Positions 23,070 through 31,657 of a stretch of DNA of 35,112 nt are shown here, in pieces. The position numbers were made by a program, and so were the translations under genes. Position 1 is the first letter of the stretch, and every line of letters starts with the position of its first letter. The stretch comes from Bryobacterales bacterium (GTDB taxonomy: Bacteria; Acidobacteriota; Terriglobia; Bryobacterales; Bryobacteraceae). The DNA lies in assembly GCA_003169195.1 (NCBI GenBank), contig PMQB01000201.1, positions 1 through 35,112 on the forward strand, written 5' to 3'. The notes under the pieces were generated by a model. It saw only the letters and a program-made list of their open reading frames with translations, was not told the origin of the DNA and did no database searches.

Positions 23070-24932
23070 GTGACTCTTTTTTGTTGTGCGCCCGTTCTGT
23101 TTGCGGGAAGCGTGACGTTCAACAGAGACCTCGCTCCTGTTGTGTATTCGCGATGCGTAGCATGTCACCACCAAGGCGGCAGCGGGCCCTTTCCGTTGAT
23201 CAGCTATGAAGACGTAGCGAAACACGCTGCACAGATCGTAACCGTGACATCGAGCCGCTACATGCCGCCTTGGCCGCCTGAGCACGGCTATGGCAAGTTT
23301 GTGGGTGATCGAAGCCTGACGGCGGAGCAGATTGCTTTGTTTGCGCACTGGGTGGAGCAAGGCAAGCCGCGCGGCGAATCGGCCGATTTGCCGCGGGCAC
23401 CGCGCTTCACCAGCGAGTGGCAAATGGGTCCGCCGGATTTGATTTTACGGATGGCCGAGCCTTTCCACGTGCCCGCGGACGGCGGCGATATCTTTCGCAA
23501 TTTCGTTTTGCCGAGCGGAGTTAATCAAGTGCGTTATGTGCGTGGTTTCGAACTGCGCATGAGCAATCCGCGCGTAGTGCACCATGGCAATGTGGTGTTG
23601 GACCGCACGCATTCCCTGCGAAAGCGCGACGGTCAAGACGGCCAGCCCGGTTTCGCTGGCATGGACGTGATTACCGAGGCGGCGGCCGACAATTTCGAGC
23701 CCGATTCGCACTTTCTGTTTTGGAAACCGGCCACGGTATTACGTCTTGAGCCGGATGACATGTCATGGCGACTTGATCCTGATACGGATCTGATCGTGAA
23801 CCTGCACCTTCGACCCATGGGAAAGGAAGAGCAACTGCAAGCGGAAGTGGGTATCTATTTTGCCGACCATCCGCCGACTCGGCATCCAATGCTCGTACAA
23901 CTGGAGCACGATGGTGCCTTACGCATTCGGCCTGGGACAAAGGATTTCGTGGTGACGGATGAATTGACTCTGCCCGAGGATGTTCAGGTGCTTGCGATCT
24001 ACCCGCACGCCCACTACCTGGGCAAACAGGTGGAGGCGTGGGCCACGTTGCCCAATGGCGAGCTACGCTGGCTGATCCGCATCAACGACTGGGATATCAA
24101 CTGGCAGGCAACTTACGATTACGGGACGCCCATTGATCTTCCCAAAGGGACGAAGCTCAACATGCGCATTCGCTATGACAACACGGCGGAGAATCCGCGG
24201 AATCCCAATCGCCCTCCCAAGCTTGTGGTGGCCGGCAATCGCAGCGAAGATGAAATGGGCCATGTCTGGCTGCAGTTGCTCCCGAAACAGAATGCCAGTG
24301 GCGAAGATCCGCGCATGGCGATTCAGGAGGCGGTGATGCGTCGCCGGTTAGAAAAGTATCCTGCTGATTTTCTCGCTCATTACAATCTGGCAGCTCTGCT
24401 GCAGATGCGCGGCAAATATGACGAAGCCGCGACTGTTTATCGCGCCGCTCTCAAAGCTGAACCAAGGAATGTGACTGCGCATAACAGCTTGGCAACAGTT
24501 CTGCTCCTGCAAGATAAGATAGCGGCGTCGATCGCCGAGTTTCGCGCCACTTTGCAATTGGATCCGCACTATTTGAATGCGCGTTATAACCTGGCGCATA
24601 CGCTGGCGACGAGCGGAGACTTGGCCGGAGCGCGCGAAGAATACACGCTGTTTTTGAACGAGAAGCCGGATGATGCGGACGCCCAGGCCGGCTTAGGCAC
24701 TATTGATTTCAAGCAGAGCAACTATGTGGATGCGCTGGTGCACTTTCGAGAAGCGGCGCGGCTCGATCCGCAAAATGCCGATATTCAAACAAATCTAGGA
24801 ACGCTGCAGGCGATCAAAGGTGATTTGCCAGCCGCCAAGAATGCCTTCGAAAACGCGCTACGTCTCAATCCGGCCAACCAAGCAGCGCGCGCGAACTTGG
24901 ATCGGGTAAACGCGCAATTACGGGGAAGGTGA
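23070..24932 (+). CDS. Monohaem cytochrome c / PHM-like copper monooxygenase / TPR fusion protein
   Basis: 620 aa exported protein of three parts. After a short signal (CCAPVLFAGS), residues about 17-110 form a cytochrome-c-like region with one haem motif CVACH (about 29-33) and MPPWPP. Residues about 125-410 resemble peptidylglycine/dopamine-type type-II copper oxygenases. All six expected copper ligands are visible: the HH pair in RVVHHGN (about 171), His in VNLHLRP (about 243), HxH in PHAHYLGK (about 313) and Met in EDEMGH (about 396). Residues about 430-615 carry about five TPR units. Such fusions recur in Solibacter-like and planctomycete genomes; the substrate is unknown. The GTG start at 23070 is uncertain: a better signal peptide would begin at ATG 23038 in another frame. 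The end overlaps the convergent gene by 15 nt. Confidence 0.85.
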   Translation: MTLFCCAPVLFAGSVTFNRDLAPVVYSRCVACHHQGGSGPFPLISYEDVAKHAAQIVTVTSSRYMPPWPPEHGYGKFVGDRSLTAEQIALFAHWVEQGKPRGESADLPRAPRFTSEWQMGPPDLILRMAEPFHVPADGGDIFRNFVLPSGVNQVRYVRGFELRMSNPRVVHHGNVVLDRTHSLRKRDGQDGQPGFAGMDVITEAAADNFEPDSHFLFWKPATVLRLEPDDMSWRLDPDTDLIVNLHLRPMGKEEQLQAEVGIYFADHPPTRHPMLVQLEHDGALRIRPGTKDFVVTDELTLPEDVQVLAIYPHAHYLGKQVEAWATLPNGELRWLIRINDWDINWQATYDYGTPIDLPKGTKLNMRIRYDNTAENPRNPNRPPKLVVAGNRSEDEMGHVWLQLLPKQNASGEDPRMAIQEAVMRRRLEKYPADFLAHYNLAALLQMRGKYDEAATVYRAALKAEPRNVTAHNSLATVLLLQDKIAASIAEFRATLQLDPHYLNARYNLAHTLATSGDLAGAREEYTLFLNEKPDDADAQAGLGTIDFKQSNYVDALVHFREAARLDPQNADIQTNLGTLQAIKGDLPAAKNAFENALRLNPANQAARANLDRVNAQLRGR

Positions 24933-25460
24933 TATCCGCTTAGCGAATCCTTCCGGTGCGCTTTGATCGTGCACGTCAAGACTCGTTATGCGCCAAGTGC
25001 CGCGTATCCTTACGACGACGAAACTTTCGGCCTGCCACAAGGGGGAAATGCGAGACCCATCCAGCAATCCAATACCTTCTTCGTAATATGTGCAGACCTG
25101 GACTCTCGCAACATCCGGCACAGGAAATTGCAATGAACGGATTTCAAACGTTGGTGTGAATCGCTGGCGGTCAATCGCTTCAAATCCGTCGTTCCAGATT
25201 TGCGCCTGCTTACGCTTTTCGAATGCACGATGCAGTTCGCCGAAGCGGTCGACCAGCGTAAATGAATCGTTCTCAAGGGATGCCATCGCGTCGGCATCTA
25301 AATGCTGATAAGCCTCATGCCAACGTGTGACCAACTGGTGTACCAGGCAATAACTGCGCGCAGCCGGTGTATCGGATTTCGCTCCCATTACTTGAACGCA
25401 GAAAGCCGAAATGAATAAGGAACTGACGGGAGTAAGACAACCGTATAGTTTTTTTCTCAT
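24918..25460 (-). CDS. Secreted NTF2-like (DUF4440/SnoaL-type) protein
   Basis: 180 aa. An N-terminal signal peptide (MRKKLYGCLTPVSSLFISAF, cleavage near VMGA) is followed by an NTF2-like cone fold: WHEAYQHLDADAMASLENDS (helix pair), FTLVDRFGELHRAFEKRKQA, and strands VARVQVCTYYEEG and VVRIRGTWRITSLDVHDQ. DUF4440 proteins have this order; ligands vary and no active-site residues can be assigned. The start is supported by GAGGAG 9 nt upstream. Its 3' end overlaps the convergent cytochrome/TPR gene by 15 nt. It lies 28 nt after the ABM-like gene. Confidence 0.8.
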   Translation of the reverse strand: MRKKLYGCLTPVSSLFISAFCVQVMGAKSDTPAARSYCLVHQLVTRWHEAYQHLDADAMASLENDSFTLVDRFGELHRAFEKRKQAQIWNDGFEAIDRQRFTPTFEIRSLQFPVPDVARVQVCTYYEEGIGLLDGSRISPLWQAESFVVVRIRGTWRITSLDVHDQSAPEGFAKRISPSP

Positions 25461-25488
25461 CGCTTTTCTCCTCAGGCATTCAAATCTC

Positions 25489-25908
25489 TTAACGGGAGGA
25501 AACTATAGCCACAACGGTGTAGAGTTTCGGATCGGATGTTCCGACACCGTGCGCTCCTGCGAAGTTTTGCCCCGCATTTTGTGTTGCATTCCGCCAAGCT
25601 TCACCGCTGGTCCATTCGGCAATGTTGATGAGTGTACGGTTGTCTTTGGAGCGATGAAGTGCCGCTCCAAACACATCCGGTATCTGTAACCAGTAGTTCT
25701 CTGCACCCCGCATCCAGAACGAAGTTAGCTGATCAATTTTGTCGGGATCGGTCGAAATTATGTTGATCAGAATTGCCCGCGACTCAGGATTTCTGAAGGT
25801 TAGAGCATCACGTCCATCATGCGAGGACAGATAAGCAACGGAGAACCTCGATAGTCGGCGTCGTAGCCACCAGACTTCGTCATTCAGAGCCGACGCCCAA
25901 GTATTCAA
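25489..25908 (-). CDS. Antibiotic-biosynthesis-monooxygenase (ABM)-like domain protein, start uncertain
   Basis: 139 aa ORF whose residues about 45-115 (SRAILINIISTDPDKIDQLT, GAENYWLQIPDVFGAALHRS, TLINIAEWTS) fit the ABM dimeric alpha/beta-barrel fold. Small enzymes and quinone or haem-degrading proteins share this fold. The first roughly 42 residues do not belong to the fold, the only start at the 5' end is a TTG without a convincing Shine-Dalgarno, and no internal ATG precedes the domain. The 5' part may therefore be non-coding, altered by a frameshift, or wrongly opened. Same strand as its neighbours, with gaps of 28 and 33 nt. Confidence 0.5.
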   Translation of the reverse strand: MNTWASALNDEVWWLRRRLSRFSVAYLSSHDGRDALTFRNPESRAILINIISTDPDKIDQLTSFWMRGAENYWLQIPDVFGAALHRSKDNRTLINIAEWTSGEAWRNATQNAGQNFAGAHGVGTSDPKLYTVVAIVSSR

Positions 25909-25941
25909 AAGCCAGCAAGGCCCCGCGTGAAGGAAACGGAA

Positions 25942-26820
25942 TCAGCGATGCTCCATGCCCTTCAGCTTTTCGAGCACCGCGCGCCCTTCGTCTTTCTGCC
26001 CCGCTGCTATCAGCGTTTGGCCCAGCAGATAGGTGGCGGCATAATTATTCGGATCGAGCGTCAAGGCGTGCCGCAAAATGCCTTCCGCATTCACGTAATT
26101 CGCGGTCTTGAAATAGCACTTACCGAGCACAATGTAGGGTCCACTGAAATCGGCATTTAGCCAAATGGCTCGTTCCAGATTCGGAATGGCGACGGGCCAT
26201 TTTTCTTGCCGTGCCAAAATCTCCCCAAGCCGGTACCAGGCCATAGAGAAATTCGGATTGATCTCAATCTCCTTGCCCATTTCGGCGAGTCCTTCATCGA
26301 GCGACGCGTGAAAGACGGCGATTTCCCCAAGCATGAAGTGCGCGCCCGGAAGTTTCGGGTCGAGCGCGAGTGCCTTTCGCGCTTGGGCCAGCGCATCTTC
26401 TTCGTATTCGCGCTTCAACATGAGTTCCGCCGCAAGCAGATGCGCGGCGGGCGAACTGGATGGCACCGCAAACAGACGCGCAAAGGCGATTTCTGCCTTA
26501 TCAACATCGCGCGTTTGCATGTAAGCGTTGCCCAACATGTAATTCACTTCTACGTTAGGCACGGTTTTCTCAAGCCACAAGATCGCCTTGGCAGGCTGCA
26601 GTAAAGAGAAATAACTCTGGCCGATGTACAGGGTGGATTGCGCGTAGGCCGCCGAATGCGGATCTTCGCTTTGCACTGCTTTTTCCAAAGCGGCAATCGC
26701 TTCGGGATATTTCTTTTGATCGTAAAAATCGGTACCTTGCTTGTGCAAGTCGCTTACCGTTTCGGCGTAACAAAAACGCGGCGCGACGAACAACAGCAAT
26801 ACCAGCCATCGAGAATTCAA
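25942..26820 (-). CDS. Secreted tetratricopeptide-repeat protein
   Basis: 292 aa. The ORF opens at 26913, but that part spans the upstream gene's terminator. TTG 26820 has AGAGG 9 nt before it and starts a good signal peptide (NSRWLVLLLFVAPRFCYA). The mature protein is about seven TPR units, e.g. GTDFYDQKKYPEAIAALEKA, LYIGQSYFSLLQPAKAILWL, HFMLGEIAVFHASLDEGLAE, WYRLGEILARQEKWPVAIPN and ATYLLGQTLIAAGQKDEGRA. It is a periplasmic protein-interaction scaffold of unknown partner, and the likely first gene of a minus-strand set with the ABM-like and NTF2-like genes. Confidence 0.8.
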   Translation of the reverse strand: MNSRWLVLLLFVAPRFCYAETVSDLHKQGTDFYDQKKYPEAIAALEKAVQSEDPHSAAYAQSTLYIGQSYFSLLQPAKAILWLEKTVPNVEVNYMLGNAYMQTRDVDKAEIAFARLFAVPSSSPAAHLLAAELMLKREYEEDALAQARKALALDPKLPGAHFMLGEIAVFHASLDEGLAEMGKEIEINPNFSMAWYRLGEILARQEKWPVAIPNLERAIWLNADFSGPYIVLGKCYFKTANYVNAEGILRHALTLDPNNYAATYLLGQTLIAAGQKDEGRAVLEKLKGMEHR

Positions 26821-26860
26821 ACTCTGCGACCTCTTTTTCGGATTGTCCCACGCCCGATCA

Positions 26861-26900
26861 GCAAAGAAAAAGGCTACCGCGCGGGGAAGGCGCGGCAGCC
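26861..26900 (-). terminator. Rho-independent terminator of the DUF3300 gene
   Basis: GGCTACCGCGC (26872-26882) pairs with GCGCGGCAGCC (26890-26900) over 11 positions with one mismatch and a 7-nt loop. On the minus strand it is followed directly by TTTTTCTTT. It lies 32 nt after the DUF3300 stop and just upstream of the TPR gene's preferred start. Confidence 0.8.
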
Positions 26901-26931
26901 AGAAATGCTTCAAAATGAATCGAAAGAGCGA

Positions 26932-27945
26932 TTAGTGATGCTCGTGGTCGCGTTCGCCGCCGCGGTGTTCGTCACGCCCAGAAGGACCTTCGCGGCGCTG
27001 CGGAACATAGCCATGTGATTCTGTACGATGCTCTGCGAACGGAATCGGGCGATTGTAGCGCCCACGATCCACCCACCCGCGATTCCAGGGATTGCCGCCG
27101 ATGAGGATCGAATGCTCACGCCAACCGAATCCGACGCCAGGTCCCCAGCCCCATGGACCGAAGTAGCCGCCGACAGAGATGGCTGGGCCAAAGCTGAAGC
27201 CCGCGAAAAATCCGCGCCGGGGGGCTACAAAGAAAATCTGCGGATTGTAATAAGGCACGTAGTAGTCAGGCCCCAACGGATCGATCTGAATCAACCCTGG
27301 CCCCGCGACTTCCACGCGCTCATAGCGGGTGAACTGCGGATCTTGCAGATACCCTTCCTGCTGGGCGCGGGCACGCAGACGTTGTATGGCATCCATCACT
27401 TCTGGACGTTCTCCCAAAACGGCATCGCCGAGTTGCTCCGTCCACTGCATATATTGCGCCATCTGGCTCAACACTTGCGGGAAGGGAATCAACGAAAGAA
27501 CGCTGACATCCCAAGGCAGATTATCTTCGCGAATGGCTGCTGCTAACGCTGCGCCATGCAGATAGGCATGTTGATTAGCCCAACCAGCGGCTGCTGGAAT
27601 TTGTTGATAAACCGTGGCTGCCGTCAACACGTGTGCCAACAGGTTGTCTGGATAAAGGGCGATAGAAGCCACCATCTGCTCTAGCTGTTGCGGAGGAAAC
27701 GCGGGTGGCTGCCCCGCACCCACTACCGGATACTGCGGTGCTTGCGAAGGCGGATATTGCTGTTGTGGATATTGTTGCGGATACTGGGTCTGCCCTTGCG
27801 CCGGATACTGCTGTTGATCTTGCGGGTAAGGCGGTTGTTGCTGCGGCTGCGGTGGATACTGGCTTGGCGGATATTGCTGGCTAAAACCAATCGAAGCCAG
27901 TGCCACTCCCACAACCACAGCTATGAGTGCTCTGTTTTTATTCAT
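26932..27945 (-). CDS. DUF3300 secreted protein with Pro/Gln/Tyr-rich N-terminus
   Basis: 337 aa. A signal peptide (residues 1-22, cleavage near GFSQ) is followed by a low-complexity stretch (about 23-75) of repeated QQYPP/YPQQ-like units. The DUF3300 core (about 80-230) starts FPPQQLEQMVASIALYPDNL and continues VLTAATVYQQIPAAAGW and LPWDVSVLSLIPFPQVLSQM. A Gly/Trp/Tyr-rich segment follows, then a charged His-rich tail (DEHRGGERDHEHH). DUF3300 proteins are exported and of unknown function. AGAGG sits 9 nt before ATG 27945. The gene is divergent from the PIG-L gene and ends at its own terminator. Confidence 0.88.
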   Translation of the reverse strand: MNKNRALIAVVVGVALASIGFSQQYPPSQYPPQPQQQPPYPQDQQQYPAQGQTQYPQQYPQQQYPPSQAPQYPVVGAGQPPAFPPQQLEQMVASIALYPDNLLAHVLTAATVYQQIPAAAGWANQHAYLHGAALAAAIREDNLPWDVSVLSLIPFPQVLSQMAQYMQWTEQLGDAVLGERPEVMDAIQRLRARAQQEGYLQDPQFTRYERVEVAGPGLIQIDPLGPDYYVPYYNPQIFFVAPRRGFFAGFSFGPAISVGGYFGPWGWGPGVGFGWREHSILIGGNPWNRGWVDRGRYNRPIPFAEHRTESHGYVPQRREGPSGRDEHRGGERDHEHH

Positions 27946-28074
27946 TGTCTAAATCCTCTCGTCAGTTGTTTGGACGACGGGTGTCATCCAAAGGATACCG
28001 TTCTATGGCCACAAACAAATTAAACTCTTTTAGCGCTCGCTAGCCAGAAACAGGGATACTAATTGAATCATAGG

Positions 28075-28090
28075 ACGCCATGCGTGGCGT
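28075..28090. other. Perfect 6-bp hairpin in the divergent DUF3300/PIG-L intergenic region
   Basis: ACGCCA-TGCG-TGGCGT is a perfect hairpin or operator-like dyad about 34 nt upstream of the PIG-L start. A TAAAAT (near 28095-28100) just downstream could be a -10 box. The role is unproven; a repressor site is one reading. Confidence 0.35.
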
Positions 28091-28123
28091 ACCATAAAAT
28101 CTATCCGACCCAAAGTGCCCGAA

Positions 28124-30940
28124 ATGCGCAGAAACTCTACCTCTACCCAAATCTCGATTCTTACGATCTTTATCCTTACTTTGTCTTTCGTCGTTTTCTG
28201 GCCAAGCGCGTCCGCGCAAACGCCACAACAAGCGGCGCGCATTGATCCAAACGCACAAGCCATTGATGAAGATCGCGGAGCCTCCGGCCTTTCGCGCGCC
28301 TTAGCCGCCATTCGTACCCGCGCCAGTATCCTGATGATCACTGCGCATCCCGATGACGAAGATGGCGGCATGCTGGCTGCGGAAACGCGCGGACGGGGCA
28401 CACGGGGCGCGCTGCTCACCTTGACCCGCGGCGAAGGCGGCCAGAATGCCATGTCTGTCGATATGTACGACGAACTGGGCTTGGTGCGCACGCAAGAATT
28501 GCTACAGGCCGATCGCTATTACGGTGTTGATCAATATTGGGGCAGCGTCATTGATTACGGCTTCTCCAAAACGCGCGAAGAAGCGATTGAGAAGTGGGGC
28601 TACGATCGAGTACTGTCGGATGTCGTGCGCGTGGTGCGCATGACGCGTCCGCTTATCCTGACTTCCAGTTTTGTCGGTGCGCCCACCGATGGTCACGGCA
28701 ATCACCAGGTGGCCGGACAGATGGCGCAGGAAGCTTTCAACGCCGCCGCCGATCCTAAGTGGTTTCCGGAACAGATTCGAGAAGGGTTGCGTCCGTGGGC
28801 TCCGGCGAAGGTGTATGCGCGCGTGCCCTTTTTCGCTCCCACCAAAGACAAAACCATCTACGATTACGCGACCGACAAGTACGTCCCCATTCGCTTTCGC
28901 AACTACGTAGACAACTCCTGGATCAACGAACGTCCCGCCACCAATCTGGAAATTCCGGAGGGCCGTTTCGATCCCACCGTTGGTCTGACCTATATGCAGA
29001 TTGGCCGCACCGGCTGGGGCTTTCAAAAGACTCAGAACGGCGGCGGCACCACTCCGCCGGAAGGCATCTACAGCGCTACCTATCATCGCTATGGATCGCG
29101 TGTTGATGGAGCAGCCAAAGACAGTACGTTCTACGACGGCATCGACATTTCATTAGCGGGCATCGCTTCACTTGCCCAGGGCGACACTGCCTTTCTGAAA
29201 CACGGATTGCAGGGCATTTCACAAGCGGCGGACGAAGCTTCCGACAAATACCGCCCTGCCAACCCCTCGCAAATTGCGCCATTCTTGGCCGATGGGCTCA
29301 AACAGACACGCGACTTGCTGGGTGCGGTGAATAGTAGTTCTTTGGCCGAGCCCGGCAAGAGCGATGTAGCGTTCGAACTTAGCGTCAAGCAGCAGCAATT
29401 TGAAAAGGCGCTGGCGCTGGCTTTGGGCATTTCGTTTGACGCGGTTGTCGCGCCCGATAAGGAGCCGGATAATCGCTTCGGTGGTGGGCAGGCGGTCACA
29501 TTCACCATCGCCATCCCAGGGCAAAAATTTGCTGTGCAAGCGAGTCTGCACAACAATGGTGCGCAAGATGTTGCAGTGGAAGATATTGCGGTTGTGCCGT
29601 CCGATGGAAAGGGCTGGGTGATCAAGACGGACAAGCCAGCGGCTTCGGCGCTCGCTGCCGGTACCGAAAGCAAGCTGAAATTTTCGATCGTCGCGCCCGA
29701 AGATGCCACGCTAACCAAGGCCTACTTCACCCGCCCGAACCAGGAACAACCCTATTACAACCTAACCGACGAACGCTTTCGCAACTTGTCGTTGGCACCT
29801 TATCCGCTGAGCGCAGCTGTTCGTCTCAACTTCAACGGTGTGCCGTTTTCGCTGCGCCGCGTTGTTTCTGCAAATCAGCGGTTGGAAGGCATTGGCATTG
29901 TGGAAGATCCACTGCTTGTAGCGCCGGCATTATCGCTTTCGGTTACACCGTCGGCCGGCGCCGTGCCTCTTACCTCCACGTCGTTCACTTTCACTTGCGG
30001 ACTTCGCAGCAACGTGAAAGGGCCCGCGAAGGGTTCGGTTCGCTTGCGCCTACCAGCCGGTTGGGAGTCTTCGCCCGCCCAAGCGCCTTTCTCATTCGCG
30101 CGCGATGGCGACAGCGAAACCATAACCTTCGAAGTCACGCCGCATGGTTTGAAAGCGGGCGATTACGAAATCCGCGCAGTCGCCGACTACGACGGCAAGA
30201 CCTATGAAGAAGGCTTTCGCTTGGTTGGCTATGCCGGTTTACGCCCGTACCCCAGCTATCATGCCGCTACCTACAAAGCGGTCGGCGTGGATGTGAAGAC
30301 TGCACAAAATCTGCATGTGGGCTTCCTTCCGGGTACAGGTGACGACGTGCCCCGCGCTCTTGAAGACCTGGGCGTTCAACTGCAAACGCTATCTGCTTCC
30401 GATATCGAAACGGGCGACCTCTCCCACTTTGACGCTATTGTTCTCGGCGTTCGCGCTTATGCAGTGCGGCCGGAATTGCGTGCGGCCAACGGCCGCCTGC
30501 TGAGCTACGTGAACAACGGCGGCGTTCTTATCGTGCAGTACAACGTGCAAAACTTTGATCCCAATTACGGCCCTTACCCACTCACCGTTGGTAACGCGCC
30601 GCGCGTAGTGGACGAAACGTCCGAAGTGAAGATATTGGAGCCGCAGAATCCCCTCTTCAATTGGCCCAACAAAATCACGACCGCCGATTTTAGCGGTTGG
30701 CAAGAAGAGCGCGGTCACGGTTTTCTGCAGAAGTGGGACGAGCATTATCTGTCGCTCATCGAAACACATGATCCTGATCAGGATCCGCAAAAAGGCGGCC
30801 TCTTGCTGACACGCTATGGCAAGGGTTTCTACGTTTACAATGCGTTCGCACTATACCGCCAGCTTCCGGAAGGTGTGCCGGGCGCGTATCGTATTTTGGC
30901 CAATCTCGTCAGCTTGGGCAAGAATCCCGGCTGGCGTTGA
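28124..30940 (+). CDS. Secreted PIG-L/LmbE-family deacetylase with long C-terminal extension
   Basis: 938 aa from ATG 28124 (GTG 28115 also possible; neither has a clear Shine-Dalgarno). An N-terminal hydrophobic signal (ISILTIFILTLSFVVFW, cleavage near ASAQ) precedes a PIG-L domain (about 60-320) with zinc-site motif ITAHPDDEDGG (about 72-82) and second motif TDGHGNHQVAG (about 190). Family members remove acetyl groups from N-acetylglucosaminyl-type substrates. Beta-rich regions follow (about 450-700, NEW3-like segments such as LPAGWESSPAQAPF). The last roughly 230 residues have a class-I glutamine-amidotransferase-like fold (VGFLPGTGDDVPRALEDLGV, FDAIVLGVRAYAV, LLSYVNNGGVLIVQYNVQ) without an obvious catalytic Cys. 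Substrate unknown; a cell-wall or exopolysaccharide sugar is plausible. Confidence 0.88.
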   Translation: MRRNSTSTQISILTIFILTLSFVVFWPSASAQTPQQAARIDPNAQAIDEDRGASGLSRALAAIRTRASILMITAHPDDEDGGMLAAETRGRGTRGALLTLTRGEGGQNAMSVDMYDELGLVRTQELLQADRYYGVDQYWGSVIDYGFSKTREEAIEKWGYDRVLSDVVRVVRMTRPLILTSSFVGAPTDGHGNHQVAGQMAQEAFNAAADPKWFPEQIREGLRPWAPAKVYARVPFFAPTKDKTIYDYATDKYVPIRFRNYVDNSWINERPATNLEIPEGRFDPTVGLTYMQIGRTGWGFQKTQNGGGTTPPEGIYSATYHRYGSRVDGAAKDSTFYDGIDISLAGIASLAQGDTAFLKHGLQGISQAADEASDKYRPANPSQIAPFLADGLKQTRDLLGAVNSSSLAEPGKSDVAFELSVKQQQFEKALALALGISFDAVVAPDKEPDNRFGGGQAVTFTIAIPGQKFAVQASLHNNGAQDVAVEDIAVVPSDGKGWVIKTDKPAASALAAGTESKLKFSIVAPEDATLTKAYFTRPNQEQPYYNLTDERFRNLSLAPYPLSAAVRLNFNGVPFSLRRVVSANQRLEGIGIVEDPLLVAPALSLSVTPSAGAVPLTSTSFTFTCGLRSNVKGPAKGSVRLRLPAGWESSPAQAPFSFARDGDSETITFEVTPHGLKAGDYEIRAVADYDGKTYEEGFRLVGYAGLRPYPSYHAATYKAVGVDVKTAQNLHVGFLPGTGDDVPRALEDLGVQLQTLSASDIETGDLSHFDAIVLGVRAYAVRPELRAANGRLLSYVNNGGVLIVQYNVQNFDPNYGPYPLTVGNAPRVVDETSEVKILEPQNPLFNWPNKITTADFSGWQEERGHGFLQKWDEHYLSLIETHDPDQDPQKGGLLLTRYGKGFYVYNAFALYRQLPEGVPGAYRILANLVSLGKNPGWR

Positions 30941-31006
30941 TAACTTTTCCAGATTTCGCAGCGAATTGGTGAGTAGAGCAATCTAACCGAAAGGGTGCGT
31001 AACACA

Positions 31007-31657
31007 ATGTTCAGTCGAAAAGTATTTGGTTTTGTTGGATCATTTCTGGCGGGAGCAGTGCTGCTCTCTGCCGCGGCGAAGGTTTTCCCTGAACCGGCCG
31101 TGGATGTTCCTGCCTCCGGCGGCGAGCAAACCGCTGTCTTTGCAGGCGGCTGTTTCTGGGGCGTCGAAGGTGTTTTTGAGAAATTAAAGGGCGTGAAGTC
31201 GGCCGTCGCCGGCTATTCCGGAGGCGAAAAGGCCACGGCTCACTACGAAGTCGTCAGCGAGGGCAATACCGGCCATGCCGAGTCGGTGCAAGTCACGTTT
31301 GATCCGAAAGAGATCACCTACGGCCAGTTGCTGAAGATCTTCTTCTCCATCGCGCACAATCCTACCGAAAAGAATCGCCAGGGCCCCGACACCGGCACGC
31401 AATACCGCTCAGTGGTTTTCTATGCCAACGACGAGCAGAAAAAGGCAGCGGATAGCTACATCAAACAGCTGGACGAAGCCGGCATTTTTCCGAAACCGAT
31501 TGTCACTCAGGTTGTGCCGCTGAAAGCCTTCTATCCGGCCGAAGCCTATCATCAACACTACATGGAGAACAATCCGTTCCAACCGTACATCGTCTACAAC
31601 GATCTACCGAAAGTGAACGCGTTGAAGAAGCAGTACCCTGAACTCTGCAAGCGCTAA
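31007..31657 (+). CDS. msrA: Peptide-methionine (S)-S-oxide reductase, exported
   Basis: 216 aa from ATG 31007 (a GTG at 30995 is also open). It reduces methionine-S-sulfoxide in proteins. The catalytic motif GGCFWGVEGVFEKLKGV is intact (Cys about 49), followed by GYSGGEKATAHYEVVSEGNT, TGHAESVQVTFDP, GTQYRSVVFY and AYHQHY, all MsrA signatures. An N-terminal hydrophobic segment (VFGFVGSFLAGAVLLSAAA) indicates export to the periplasm. The terminal ELCKR offers a candidate resolving cysteine. The 3' end overlaps the convergent gene by 4 nt. Confidence 0.95.
   Translation: MFSRKVFGFVGSFLAGAVLLSAAAKVFPEPAVDVPASGGEQTAVFAGGCFWGVEGVFEKLKGVKSAVAGYSGGEKATAHYEVVSEGNTGHAESVQVTFDPKEITYGQLLKIFFSIAHNPTEKNRQGPDTGTQYRSVVFYANDEQKKAADSYIKQLDEAGIFPKPIVTQVVPLKAFYPAEAYHQHYMENNPFQPYIVYNDLPKVNALKKQYPELCKR

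Noticed and set aside
26821-26913. 31-residue N-terminal extension of the TPR ORF
   Set aside because: It overlaps the DUF3300 terminator hairpin and would bury the signal peptide. TTG 26820 has a ribosome binding site.
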